Shown in pieces: positions 24,276 to 32,060 of a stretch of 34,967 nt of DNA. The notes under the pieces are model-generated. The model did not search any database. It was not told the DNA's origin and worked only from the letters and a program-made list of their open reading frames with translations. Source of the DNA: Streptococcus suis (GTDB lineage: Bacteria; Bacillota; Bacilli; Lactobacillales; Streptococcaceae); the NCBI RefSeq assembly GCF_002964045.1, contig NZ_POPB01000311.1:1-34967 (forward strand), read 5' to 3'. The first letter of the stretch is position 1, and every line of letters begins with the position of its first letter. A program made the translations under genes and the position numbers.

Positions 24276-24304
24276 TTGAAAGAGAACATTATCTGTGGTA
24301 TAAT
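24276..24304 (+). promoter_or_regulatory. Strong promoter for the crRNA-like RNA
   Basis: TTGAAA (24276-24281), 17-bp spacer, TATAAT (24299-24304), with TGG just before the -10 (extended -10). It is the best promoter in the CRISPR locus and points away from cas5, towards the cas3 3' end, where there is no gene on this strand. The predicted start is at about 24311. Confidence 0.85.
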
Positions 24305-24312
24305 TAATTCAT

Positions 24313-24340
24313 CATGGTCTTTATCCATGCGGATTGAAAT
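24313..24340 (+). repeat. Diverged single CRISPR repeat (stem plus handle)
   Basis: Stem arms CATGG and CCATG are followed without a gap by CGGATTGAAAT. In the array the arms are CGCACCC and GGGTGCG followed by TGGATTGAAAT. Ten of the 11 handle bases are identical, while stem and loop changed together. It lies on the opposite strand to the array and cas genes. Confidence 0.85.
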
Positions 24341-24377
24341 ATAGTTAAGTGGAACAGCACAAAGGCTGGCAGATCTT

Positions 24378-24419
24378 TCTATCTTACCTTACAAGATAGA
24401 GAGGTTTGCCTCTTTTTTT
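24378..24419 (+). terminator. Terminator of the crRNA-like RNA, overlapping the cas3 3' end
   Basis: TCTATCTT (24378-24385) pairs with AAGATAGA (24393-24400); then AGAGG (24400-24404) pairs with CCTCT (24409-24413), followed by TTTTTT (24414-24419). The second stem is a classic rho-independent terminator. On the other strand these bases encode the last residues and stop codon of Cas3, so the two transcripts converge and overlap here. Confidence 0.82.
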
Positions 24420-26824
24420 AATCCAAGCTTCTCGTCATCATAATACTCTTCTTGCAGTATTAAGACCTGTCCCTCCAAATAATAGCGAACAGCTTGTAAT
24501 CGGCTATCATACTGTCTCAGATTGACTGTAAAGGGCTGTAGGCTCTTGAGGATTTGTTTGATCTCAACTAAATCTTGCCCCCTTGGATAAGGATTGCTTA
24601 CCAGCCGTTCTTCCAAGTCAGCAATTTTCTCTGCTCCGTCACCATATGGAACTAGGACGCCAATACTATCATCTTTGATTAAATCTATTTTCTGCCCTGC
24701 CGTCTTGAATGACTGTCTGACTTTGCAGTTCGGACTTCCTTTGAAGCTACTTAAGCTGAGATAATCATAGACAGATTCATTGGTAGACAGTGGGTAATCA
24801 AATTGTGTTTTATTGTCAGCATAGTAACGTTCAAAAAATAAACGATTCAAGGCCCCGACATCAATCGGTGAACTTTCTTTTATCAAAATAGTTTCAGTCG
24901 CCTCTTTTTTATGCTTGATTTCCTTCAGATAGGTGAGACTTTCTTCCTCCTTGGATAAATTTATCAATGTTACCTGACCTAAATCACGTTTTCCTTCACG
25001 GTTACAGCGGCCAGCTGCTTGGACAATTGAATCTAGTCCTGCATAAGACCGAACTACTCGTTCAAAATCAACATCCACTCCTGCTTCAATCAATTGTGTA
25101 CTGATACAAATTAGGGGAACATCGTCTTTCAATTGATTTTTGATTTCTTGTATGACATCTAGACGGTGCTGGGCACACATATTGGTCGAGAGATGATAAA
25201 GTGGTCTGTCTGTTTGGAATTCTAATAGGCTATACAGTTTTTCTACTGCTGGTTTGGTATTGAGAATGACAAGCGTGGAAGTTTCTTCTTCCAAGATAAA
25301 ACTTGCTAAGTCAGACAATCGGGAAACTGCATTGCTTTCATCGAACTTGCGGAGTTCTGTCCTCTTAAACACCTCTTGCTCTTCAGCGGTTAAGGTGACA
25401 ATATCTGCCTGCTCTGCTATTTCCCCACCATATAAGAGTCGGTGGCTTATAGAAACCGAATCATAGGCAGGTTGAGTCGCTGTACAGAGGACAACTGTAG
25501 CCCCCATGACACGACTCAAAAAATTCATGGTCAGATTAAAGAGCGTGGTGACCTCAATAGGAAGGGACTGGACTTCATCTAAAATCAAGATGCTGTTTGC
25601 TAAGCTGGAGAAGCGTCTGATATTAGCTGACTTGGTCTTAAAGAGGGTTTGAAAGAACTGGACCATGGTGGTAAGGACAACTGGGCTATCCCAGGTATCA
25701 ATCAGGTAGTCGATCATTAGACCATTGACTGTTTCCTCTCCATACTCCTCATTCTGAGGTGTGGCATCTTGTTGTTCTCTGACTAGGTTAGAATGGTGCT
25801 CTAAGACACCCTCCTTGCCAATAATTTCCTGAATCGCTGCTGCATTTTGTTCTAAAACGGACAAAAAAGGCGTCATATAGAAGAAACGTTCTTTACCTTT
25901 CTGTGTCAGTTGATGAACTGCGTAACGAAGGGACAGGTTGGTTTTTCCCGCACCCGTCGGAAGATTGAGGCGATAAATACCTGAAGAATCAGTAGCTCCA
26001 CGTTGTTTAACCCGCTCTCCCAAGGCCGTTCGAATACGGTTTAGTTCAGTGGTTGGATTTCTAAAACCTGCATAAACGTCTTCCACTGATTGAAAATACT
26101 TCTGAACGAGTTCACTATTTTCCTCAATAGTTTTTGGCTCGATAACAAGGTTATAGGCATTAATCGTATCCAAAATATCCGCATTCTTCAAATAAGACAA
26201 GTAGAGCCGAATAAAACAAGAACTATAAAAAGCCGATTCGCTATCATCGTTGATACATAATTTCGCCCAAGCGGTTTGAAAATTTCCAAATGATTTTGTC
26301 ACTAAATCATCTACATTTTGATAGCCAAAGCTAGGTAGTTGTTCTTCCAATAACTTAGCATAGGCCCTTATATCTTCTTCATAATGATAGTCTGCTCGTG
26401 GCTGACCGATTCGATAAAACAACTTACTATACCGATATCTACCTGCTCCTTCCATATCCTCAGGTAGAGGGACATCATAAACGCCGTGGTGGGCAGATAT
26501 AATGTAGGCTATTATTTCACGAAAAAGCTGGGCATCATTTGAGGTTTTTCCTGAACGCCGAAAGACTTGCTCAATCTCTTGAAATAGGTAACGAGCTCCC
26601 GCATACGAATGATCTACGTGTAGACTTGGCTCCTCTTTCATTTTTTTCTGAAAAAGCCTATCACTCTTGCCCAAATCATGATAAAGTCCTAGTAAGAACA
26701 AAATATCCCCTTGGCCAATCGTTTCCGCAGATGCTTTGGCCTCTTTGGCAACGTTGAACAGGTGGTCCTCTAGATATTGAAATCGACTTTCTCTTTCTCT
26801 CTTTTCAATATGCGCTAAATTCAT
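24389..26824 (-). CDS. cas3: CRISPR-associated helicase/nuclease Cas3 (HD fused), type I-C
   Basis: An 811-residue Cas3 with an N-terminal HD nuclease and a superfamily 2 helicase. HD residues: 'GLYHDLGKSD' at about 47-56, 'VDHSYAGAR' and 'SAHHG'. Helicase: Walker A LPTGAGKTN at about 288-296, Walker B LILDEVQ at about 413-419, 'LCTATQP', 'STQLIEAGVDVDF' and 'QAAGRCNREG'. Cascade recruits it to unwind and degrade target DNA. Two ATGs are in frame; AGGAGG is 1 nt before the first (26828-26830) and 7 nt before the second (26822-26824), so I chose the second. It is separated from cas5 by the 460-bp regulatory gap and has its own promoter. Confidence 0.95.
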   Translation of the reverse strand: MNLAHIEKRERESRFQYLEDHLFNVAKEAKASAETIGQGDILFLLGLYHDLGKSDRLFQKKMKEEPSLHVDHSYAGARYLFQEIEQVFRRSGKTSNDAQLFREIIAYIISAHHGVYDVPLPEDMEGAGRYRYSKLFYRIGQPRADYHYEEDIRAYAKLLEEQLPSFGYQNVDDLVTKSFGNFQTAWAKLCINDDSESAFYSSCFIRLYLSYLKNADILDTINAYNLVIEPKTIEENSELVQKYFQSVEDVYAGFRNPTTELNRIRTALGERVKQRGATDSSGIYRLNLPTGAGKTNLSLRYAVHQLTQKGKERFFYMTPFLSVLEQNAAAIQEIIGKEGVLEHHSNLVREQQDATPQNEEYGEETVNGLMIDYLIDTWDSPVVLTTMVQFFQTLFKTKSANIRRFSSLANSILILDEVQSLPIEVTTLFNLTMNFLSRVMGATVVLCTATQPAYDSVSISHRLLYGGEIAEQADIVTLTAEEQEVFKRTELRKFDESNAVSRLSDLASFILEEETSTLVILNTKPAVEKLYSLLEFQTDRPLYHLSTNMCAQHRLDVIQEIKNQLKDDVPLICISTQLIEAGVDVDFERVVRSYAGLDSIVQAAGRCNREGKRDLGQVTLINLSKEEESLTYLKEIKHKKEATETILIKESSPIDVGALNRLFFERYYADNKTQFDYPLSTNESVYDYLSLSSFKGSPNCKVRQSFKTAGQKIDLIKDDSIGVLVPYGDGAEKIADLEERLVSNPYPRGQDLVEIKQILKSLQPFTVNLRQYDSRLQAVRYYLEGQVLILQEEYYDDEKLGLKKEANLSIL

Positions 26825-26850
26825 TCTCATGCCTCCTGTTTTATAGTATT

Positions 26851-26888
26851 ATTTTACCATTTTCTGATATGTATAGAAAGCGTTTACT
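26851..26888 (-). promoter_or_regulatory. cas3 promoter with cre-like box over the -35
   Basis: Minus-strand TAAAAT (26851-26856) with TGG upstream (extended -10) and a weak -35 TTTCTA (26874-26879) at 17-bp spacing. AGAAAGCGTTTACT (26875-26888) matches 12 of 14 positions of the CcpA cre consensus and overlaps that -35. CcpA control of cas3 is a hypothesis only. Confidence 0.45.
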
Positions 26889-26929
26889 GATTTTTTAGCC
26901 TCTATTTTTTCATCGGTTTTAAAACAAAG

Positions 26930-26938
26930 TGCTATAAT
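26930..26938 (+). promoter_or_regulatory. mnmE promoter (extended -10)
   Basis: TGC-TATAAT at 26930-26938 with no clear -35, 34 nt before the ATG. The ribosome site (GAAAGA) is weak. It diverges from the cas3 promoter. Confidence 0.6.
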
Positions 26939-26972
26939 AGTACTATTACTAAATTACAGAAAGACCATTTCT

Positions 26973-28346
26973 ATGATCACCAAAGAATTCGATACTATTA
27001 CTGCTATTTCCACTCCTCTCGGTGAGGGGGCTATCGGGATTGTCCGCCTGTCTGGGACGGATGCTTTTGCCATTGCCAGCAAGGTTTTCAAGGGAAAGGA
27101 CCTAGGCTCCGTTGCCAGCCACACCCTCAACTACGGCCACATCATCGACCCTGATACTGACCAGGTCTTGGACGAGGTCATGGTTGGCGCTATGCGTTCT
27201 CCCCGCACCTTTACTCGTGAGGATGTCATCGAAATCAATACCCACGGTGGCATCGCCGTCACCAATGAAATCCTCCAGCTCCTCATCCGCCAGGGGGCTC
27301 GGATGGCTGAGCCAGGCGAGTTTACCAAGCGGGCCTTTCTCAACGGTCGTGTGGATTTGACCCAGGCCGAGGCCGTCATGGATGTTATCCGTGCCAAGAC
27401 CGACAAGGCCATGCACAATGCCGTCCGACAGCTTGACGGCTCCCTCTCCCAGCTCATCAACGACACGCGCCAGGAAATTCTCAACACGCTGGCACAGGTC
27501 GAGGTTAACATCGACTACCCTGAGTACGACGACGTTGAGGAGGCGACGACAGAGCTGGTCCGTGAGAAGACACTCCAGTTCCAAGCGCTTTTGGAAAATC
27601 TCCTCCGCACTGCTCGCCGTGGAAAAATCCTGCGTGAAGGCATCGCAACTGCCATTATCGGTCGTCCAAATGTGGGAAAATCCAGCCTACTCAATAACCT
27701 CCTCCGCGAGGAAAAAGCCATCGTTACAGACATCGCTGGAACAACCCGTGACGTTATCGAAGAATACGTCAACATCAAAGGCGTCCCCCTCAAGCTGATT
27801 GATACAGCAGGTATTCGTGAAACAGATGACATCGTTGAAAAAATCGGTGTGGAACGGTCTAAAAAAGCACTTGAGGAGGCCGACCTGATCCTGCTAGTCC
27901 TCAACGCATCCGAGCCCCTGACCGAGCAAGACCGCAATCTCCTAGCCATTTCCGATATGACCAACCGCATCGTCCTACTCAACAAGACCGACCTGGAAGA
28001 ACAGATTGAAGCAGACCAACTGCCCGAGGATGTCATCCGCATTTCCGTCTTGAAAAACCAGAACATCGACCAGATTGAAGAGAAAATCAACCAGCTCTTC
28101 TTTGAAAATGCCGGTCTGGTAGAGCAAGATGCCACCTACCTCTCCAATTCTCGCCATATTTCCCTGATTGAGCAAGCCGTCCAAAGCCTACAAGCTGTCA
28201 ACGATGGACTGGAAATGGGCATGCCTGTCGACTTGTTACAGGTTGACCTGACACGCTGTTGGCAGATTTTGGGAGAAATCACAGGCGATGCAGCTCCAGA
28301 TGAACTCATCACCCAACTCTTTAGCCAATTCTGTCTTGGAAAATAA
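26973..28346 (+). CDS. mnmE: tRNA modification GTPase MnmE (TrmE)
   Basis: A 457-residue protein, full length. N-terminal folate-binding domain (about 1-120), helical domain, inserted G domain with GRPNVGKSS (G1), 'DIAGTTRD' (G2), 'DTAGIRET' (G3) and 'NKTDLE' (G4), and the C-terminal CLGK motif with Cys454. With MnmG it makes the (carboxymethyl)aminomethyl modification at the wobble uridine of tRNAs. The first half is visibly richer in G and C than its neighbours, probably codon bias. Followed by a strong terminator, so monocistronic. Confidence 0.96.
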   Translation: MITKEFDTITAISTPLGEGAIGIVRLSGTDAFAIASKVFKGKDLGSVASHTLNYGHIIDPDTDQVLDEVMVGAMRSPRTFTREDVIEINTHGGIAVTNEILQLLIRQGARMAEPGEFTKRAFLNGRVDLTQAEAVMDVIRAKTDKAMHNAVRQLDGSLSQLINDTRQEILNTLAQVEVNIDYPEYDDVEEATTELVREKTLQFQALLENLLRTARRGKILREGIATAIIGRPNVGKSSLLNNLLREEKAIVTDIAGTTRDVIEEYVNIKGVPLKLIDTAGIRETDDIVEKIGVERSKKALEEADLILLVLNASEPLTEQDRNLLAISDMTNRIVLLNKTDLEEQIEADQLPEDVIRISVLKNQNIDQIEEKINQLFFENAGLVEQDATYLSNSRHISLIEQAVQSLQAVNDGLEMGMPVDLLQVDLTRCWQILGEITGDAAPDELITQLFSQFCLGK

Positions 28347-28354
28347 TATCCACT

Positions 28355-28384
28355 ATCATGTAAGGGAACTTACATGATTTTTGT
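28355..28384 (+). terminator. mnmE terminator
   Basis: ATCATGTAAG (28355-28364) and CTTACATGAT (28369-28378) form a perfect 10-bp stem with loop GGAA, followed by TTTTTGTT. Confidence 0.88.
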
Positions 28385-28403
28385 TATATTAACACATAAA
28401 CAA

Positions 28404-28432
28404 TTGATTATGTCTGCCATTTAGGATATACT
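28404..28432 (+). promoter_or_regulatory. Promoter of the exported protein gene
   Basis: TTGATT (28404-28409), 17 bp, TATACT (28427-28432), then AAAGGAGG (28441-28448). Confidence 0.7.
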
Positions 28433-28455
28433 AAACAGTGAAAGGAGGCATTTCC

Positions 28456-29532
28456 ATGAAAAAACTTATTATTTGTATCGTTCTTCTATCCTGCCTTGTC
28501 TTTCCATTTATCGGCTGGAAACTATATGCCTACCAGCACAATGCAATCACGTTAACGTCGGAAGCCGATTTCTACTTGGTTTATCCTGGGAAGGTCGAAG
28601 CCTTTCAGCTAAATGGACAAGAACCAGAGCTCATTCATACACAGAAGATGAGTTCGGAAAGCTATTTTGGCTCTGGTGAAAATTATGTCATAGACAATCG
28701 GTATTTGGTTTTTGCCAATGACCAGCAAAAATTCATTAACGATAATCTGATATCCATTGATTTCAATACTGGCACTGTCTTGCGAAAGCCAAGTCGGTAT
28801 AGTAGCTATATCAGCGGTACAGATGGACAAGACTTTTATACGGCGGGCCCCTTTCATACTTTAGCCCAATTTGATAAGCAATTTGAGACAGGTCAGACCC
28901 AGGTATTAAACGATGACTTCATCCCAAATGCTCCGGTCATGGCAGACCAAACTTCAGTCTATTTAACTGGTTTTGTGAAAGATTTTTCTCAAAATGGATC
29001 GGAAGAAAATGTCCTAGTGATATTTGATAAGAAAGATTTTTCAAAACAAGAAGTTTTCGAATACGACAATACAATAGCAACTGGTGATGGACTCTTGGTC
29101 AATGGAACCATCTATCTACCTATTTTTGGCAAGAAAGTCTTAGAATACAAAGATATCCAACAATCTTCCGAGCTACTGACCTTCGATACAAAAACGAAAT
29201 CCTTCTCAACCATATCATTAACTCATCCTTCACCGAGCACACTCCATGCTCTCAAAGACCAGAAGCTTCTCCTCATCGAACATCAAAATGGTATGTTTAG
29301 CCCACTTTCCTTTACTATTTACAATACCCAAACTGGCGAGCAATCCTACCAGACTTTGAAGGACTTAAATCCCCGTCCTCACTACATTGACCATATCCGT
29401 CAAATCGATGACAAGCGCTTAATGATTATTTTGGCAAATCAACTCCTTATCTATGATATGAAGAGTCAAAAAATTATCAGCCAGACCACTCTGTCAGAAG
29501 ACTACGTTTCTGGAGTTTGGATCAATCCATAA
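28456..29532 (+). CDS. Membrane-anchored extracellular protein of unknown function, possibly beta-propeller
   Basis: A 358-residue protein with an uncleaved-looking N-terminal hydrophobic segment (residues 3-24) and a large extracellular domain. The body is beta-rich with repeated blocks such as 'LISIDFNTGTV', 'LLTFDTKTKSFSTI', 'FTIYNTQTGEQ' and 'LLIYDMKSQKII', spaced like blades of a beta-propeller (YncE/quinoprotein-like). I do not recognise a named family. The ATG at 28456 fits AAAGGAGG 7 nt upstream; a GTG at 28438 would remove that site. Monocistronic between a promoter and a bidirectional terminator. Confidence 0.8.
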   Translation: MKKLIICIVLLSCLVFPFIGWKLYAYQHNAITLTSEADFYLVYPGKVEAFQLNGQEPELIHTQKMSSESYFGSGENYVIDNRYLVFANDQQKFINDNLISIDFNTGTVLRKPSRYSSYISGTDGQDFYTAGPFHTLAQFDKQFETGQTQVLNDDFIPNAPVMADQTSVYLTGFVKDFSQNGSEENVLVIFDKKDFSKQEVFEYDNTIATGDGLLVNGTIYLPIFGKKVLEYKDIQQSSELLTFDTKTKSFSTISLTHPSPSTLHALKDQKLLLIEHQNGMFSPLSFTIYNTQTGEQSYQTLKDLNPRPHYIDHIRQIDDKRLMIILANQLLIYDMKSQKIISQTTLSEDYVSGVWINP

Positions 29533-29569
29533 AATAAAGAACTCGGCTCAGTTAGCCGAGTTCTTTATT
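29533..29569. terminator. Bidirectional terminator between convergent genes
   Basis: A perfect 16-bp stem (29533-29548 with 29554-29569), loop CAGTT, with A runs on one side and T runs on the other. It contains the lemA stop codon (29565-29567) and follows the stop of the gene ending at 29532. Confidence 0.9.
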
Positions 29570-30146
29570 CTTCATCTTGTAAATCCACACTTGGTACGGT
29601 TGTTGCCGCGTCGGTGCTGGCTTGGAAAAGCTCGACTTTTTCATAGCCAAACAGACTGGCATAGATGGAAGTCGGGAACCTCTTGATTTTTTTATTGTAG
29701 GCTGTTGCCACCGCATTGTAATCCTTGCGGGCAACCAATATCCGATTTTCAGTCCCTTCCAGCTCGGTAATCAAATCAGATACCTGTTGATTGGCTGTCA
29801 GCTGCGGATAATTTTCCGCCACCATCAACAAGCGAGAAACAGCCGAATCCAGCTGACTTTGAGCCTGATTGTAGTCACTAGTTCCTGCTTGACTAGAACC
29901 GATTTTCGCACGCGCATCTGCGATAGCAGTAAATATTTCTTCTTCGTGTTCCATAGCCCCCTTGACCGCCGCAACCACATTGGGAATCAGGTCATATCTG
30001 CGTTGGAGCTGGGTATCCACATTGGCCTGGGCATTTTCCACTTCCGCATGGCTATCGACCAGCCCATTGTATTGACCGACTGCCCCCATTCCCAAAAATA
30101 GCAGAGCGAGGATCGGGATTAGTATGGCTAACCATTTCTTTTTCAT
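29565..30146 (-). CDS. lemA: LemA family protein
   Basis: A 193-residue LemA protein: one N-terminal membrane helix (residues 5-25), then a long helical domain with the family pattern 'YNGLVDSHAEVENAQANVDTQLQRRYDLIPN' and 'NRILVARKDYNAVATAYN'. LemA proteins are inner-membrane anchored with the C-terminal part outside; their function is unsettled. Paired with a TPM-domain gene 15 bp upstream, a common arrangement. AAAGGAAC precedes the ATG. Confidence 0.92.
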   Translation of the reverse strand: MKKKWLAILIPILALLFLGMGAVGQYNGLVDSHAEVENAQANVDTQLQRRYDLIPNVVAAVKGAMEHEEEIFTAIADARAKIGSSQAGTSDYNQAQSQLDSAVSRLLMVAENYPQLTANQQVSDLITELEGTENRILVARKDYNAVATAYNKKIKRFPTSIYASLFGYEKVELFQASTDAATTVPSVDLQDEE

Positions 30147-30161
30147 ATAAATGTTCCTTTC

Positions 30162-30944
30162 TTACCAACCAGACGAGGCTCCACCGCCTCCACCACCGCC
30201 TCCAGACCAGCCACCTCCTCCGAATGATGAAGAAGAGGAAGAATGAGAGGAATGGTTGTCATGGTAATGATGGCGGTCATCTACCAGCATCCAAAGCAGA
30301 TTGCCAGGACCACCGCCTCGACCACGGCTAGCCTTATCAATCATTCCAAAAATCATGAAGATTAGTATCAGAATTAAAAATAATACAAAACTATCACTTT
30401 CTGCACTGGTCCTTTCTTCCATAGCTGCCAGTTGTTCCTGACCCAGACTAGTCCCGTAGAAACGATCTCCTATGGATTGGACAATATAGGTTACTCCTCC
30501 GTCATAGTCTTCTTGGCGGAAAAATTCTCTTGCATTTTCCAGAATGTCCTTAGCTTCCACATCCGTCAACACCGTGGCAGCATTGTCTGAAGTTTCTATT
30601 CGAAATTCCCTGTCGGCTATGGCAATCACCAAGAGGATACCATTGTCTGTCCCTGCAAAACCAACCTGCCATGCACGGAAGGTTTCATTTGCCAGACTTT
30701 CAATATCCCCTGAAAGACTTTCGGTCACATAGACCCCAACCTGCAGTTGTTGCTCGCTAGCTGCCCAAGTCTGATTGAGCTGGTCAAGGCTGGCGATGGT
30801 TTCACTGGAAAGAAGTTGGGTTTCATCAACCACCGTCGTATCAATAGGACGGTCTGGAATTCCCTCAGCTTGTGCCAGGCTAGGCAGACCTAGACTGAAC
30901 AGTAAAAGCAAGAGACCCAATAAATAGAACAGATACTTTTTCAT
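30162..30944 (-). CDS. TPM domain (YgcG-like) exported protein with Gly-rich tail
   Basis: A 260-residue protein with a signal peptide ending near 'SLAQAEG' (about residue 26), a TPM phosphatase-like domain (about 33-160: 'DTTVVDETQLLS', 'GTDNGILLVIAIADREFRIET'), a membrane helix at about 185-200, and a cytoplasmic or surface tail. The tail has a His-rich stretch, a Ser run and a long Gly run. TPM proteins partner with LemA in many bacteria. The Gly-rich tail is common in this family. AGAGGAGG precedes the ATG; own promoter at 30986-31013. Confidence 0.9.
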   Translation of the reverse strand: MKKYLFYLLGLLLLLFSLGLPSLAQAEGIPDRPIDTTVVDETQLLSSETIASLDQLNQTWAASEQQLQVGVYVTESLSGDIESLANETFRAWQVGFAGTDNGILLVIAIADREFRIETSDNAATVLTDVEAKDILENAREFFRQEDYDGGVTYIVQSIGDRFYGTSLGQEQLAAMEERTSAESDSFVLFLILILIFMIFGMIDKASRGRGGGPGNLLWMLVDDRHHYHDNHSSHSSSSSSFGGGGWSGGGGGGGGASSGW

Positions 30945-30985
30945 ACGGCACCTCCTCTGAACGAAGAAAACGCTATTTTTATATT

Positions 30986-31013
30986 ATTGTATCATTTTTA
31001 CTCTATTTTTCAA
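30986..31013 (-). promoter_or_regulatory. Promoter of the TPM-lemA operon
   Basis: Minus-strand TTGAAA (31008-31013), 16-bp spacer, TACAAT (30986-30991). The -35 overlaps the end of the upstream glycosylase gene. Confidence 0.65.
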
Positions 31014-31581
31014 GTATTTCTACAATTATTTTTTGAAGTTGCGGAATGATTTCTTCTCGAAACCAAGGATTCTTTGCTTGCCAGATATTGTTTCTTGGAG
31101 AGGGATGTGGCAAAGGAAAATATGTGGGAAGGTAATCATCTGCATGCTCTACTCTCTCAGTCAGGTTCCTTTGGGATTTTTCCAAATAATAATCCTGAGC
31201 ATATTGCCCAATCAACAAGGTCAATTCAAGCTCTGGAAGTTGGTCCAGAATCAGCTGGTGCCATTTGGGTGCAAAATCCTTACGAGGTGGATTATCGCCT
31301 GTTTTCCCCTTTCCTGGATAATAAAAATCCATAGGAAGAATGGCAAACTGAGCAGATTCATAAAAAGTTTGACGATTTACACCTAACCATTTACGCAGAT
31401 TCTCTCCACTAGCATCATCAAAGAGGCGACCTTTTTCTTGTGTTTTTAATCCCGGCGCCTGTCCAATAATGAGTATTTTTGCGGTAGACGGTGCTTGGAA
31501 AAGCGGTTTTATTCCTTTTTTCGTAAACGCTTGATTTGCAGCGTCCTTCATGATAGCTTTCTCTATTTCAACTAGCTCCAT
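31003..31581 (-). CDS. Uracil-DNA glycosylase family protein
   Basis: A 192-residue member of the UDG superfamily. Motif 1 is GQAPG (residues 40-44) and the second active-site motif is HPSPRN (160-165). It contains no cysteines, so it is not of the iron-sulfur family 4 or 5 type; the layout is closer to the YcdX/COG1573-related small group annotated in streptococci. A role in removing uracil or damaged bases is inferred from family. It overlaps the GNAT gene by 14 bp and is coupled to it. Confidence 0.82.
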   Translation of the reverse strand: MELVEIEKAIMKDAANQAFTKKGIKPLFQAPSTAKILIIGQAPGLKTQEKGRLFDDASGENLRKWLGVNRQTFYESAQFAILPMDFYYPGKGKTGDNPPRKDFAPKWHQLILDQLPELELTLLIGQYAQDYYLEKSQRNLTERVEHADDYLPTYFPLPHPSPRNNIWQAKNPWFREEIIPQLQKIIVEILEK

Positions 31582-32026
31582 TACGACCTACTTTCTTGAC
31601 CATGGTCACATCTTCTTCTAAGGCACGGAAACCACATTTTTCATAGAAGGAAAAGGCTGGTAAATTACGTTCTGTTTGCAAGAGAATATGAACAATCTTT
31701 CTCTCAACTAGCTGCTCCTCAATTCTTTTTAGAAAGTCTTGTCCAATTCCTCGTCCTTGGTAATCGCGAGCAATACAGAGCTCTTCAATACGGTATTCAG
31801 TCCCCTCATACCAGTAGCGAATGTAACCAAGTGACAGACCTATCAATTTTTCCTGGTCAAACAAGCCAAAACAGAGTGCTCTTGAGTGTCCTAGTAAATC
31901 GCCTATGTAACGGTCTAATTGCTCCTCGTCAGACCAATCGTCATTCCATGGTTCCTGACTAAATACAGATAAAAAGAGCTGTTTGACCATTTCTATATCT
32001 GCAAGTGTGAGTTCTTTCAGTTCCAT
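31568..32026 (-). CDS. GNAT family N-acetyltransferase
   Basis: A 152-residue GNAT protein. The acetyl-CoA pyrophosphate loop is QGRGIG (residues 90-95) within 'IARDYQGRGIGQDFL', and the late motif 'NLPAFSFYEKCGF' is typical. N-terminal 'FLSVFSQEPWNDDW' resembles aminoglycoside 6'-acetyltransferase-like members, but the substrate cannot be told. AGGAGGAATT precedes the ATG, directly after a terminator-like hairpin. Confidence 0.85.
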   Translation of the reverse strand: MELKELTLADIEMVKQLFLSVFSQEPWNDDWSDEEQLDRYIGDLLGHSRALCFGLFDQEKLIGLSLGYIRYWYEGTEYRIEELCIARDYQGRGIGQDFLKRIEEQLVERKIVHILLQTERNLPAFSFYEKCGFRALEEDVTMVKKVGRNGAS

Positions 32027-32036
32027 AATTCCTCCT

Positions 32037-32060
32037 AAAAAAGACGGGCAAACCCGTCTT
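32037..32060 (-). terminator. Terminator-like hairpin immediately before the GNAT ribosome site
   Basis: Minus-strand AAGACGGG/CCCGTCTT (32041-32048 and 32053-32060) with a 4-nt loop and six Ts (32037-32042), followed at once by AGGAGG. It is either the end of a transcript from pepV or an attenuator for the GNAT-glycosylase pair. I find no promoter between it and the gene. Confidence 0.7.

Larger units (their letters stand above)
24311..24419 (+). ncRNA. Solitary crRNA-like RNA (CreA-like) between cas3 and cas5
   Basis: About 109 nt, from the predicted start to the end of the terminator. It opens with a hairpin CATGG-7 nt-CCATG (24313-24329), directly followed by CGGATTGAAAT (24330-24340), which equals the array handle TGGATTGAAAT except for the first base. 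The stem differs from the array repeat on both arms yet still pairs, so structure has been kept. Cas5 cutting at the stem base would free a crRNA-like guide with pseudo-spacer from 24341. There is no second repeat; a terminator closes the RNA. The guide's first 16 nt match the site at 24242-24257. This is the organisation of CreA antitoxin RNAs or cas-repressing mini-CRISPRs. Confidence 0.82.

Noticed and set aside
26839..26860. ATAGT next to TTT near the cas3 promoter as a second target of the crRNA-like RNA
   Set aside because: Only five seed bases match, position 7 already fails, and the PAM is not TTC; expected by chance.
27102..28184. Several long frames on both strands within mnmE
   Set aside because: Shadows produced by the GC-biased third positions of mnmE; they match no family.
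28438..28455. GTG start 18 nt upstream for the exported protein
   Set aside because: It overlaps the AAAGGAGG ribosome site that serves the ATG at 28456, where the signal-anchor segment begins.
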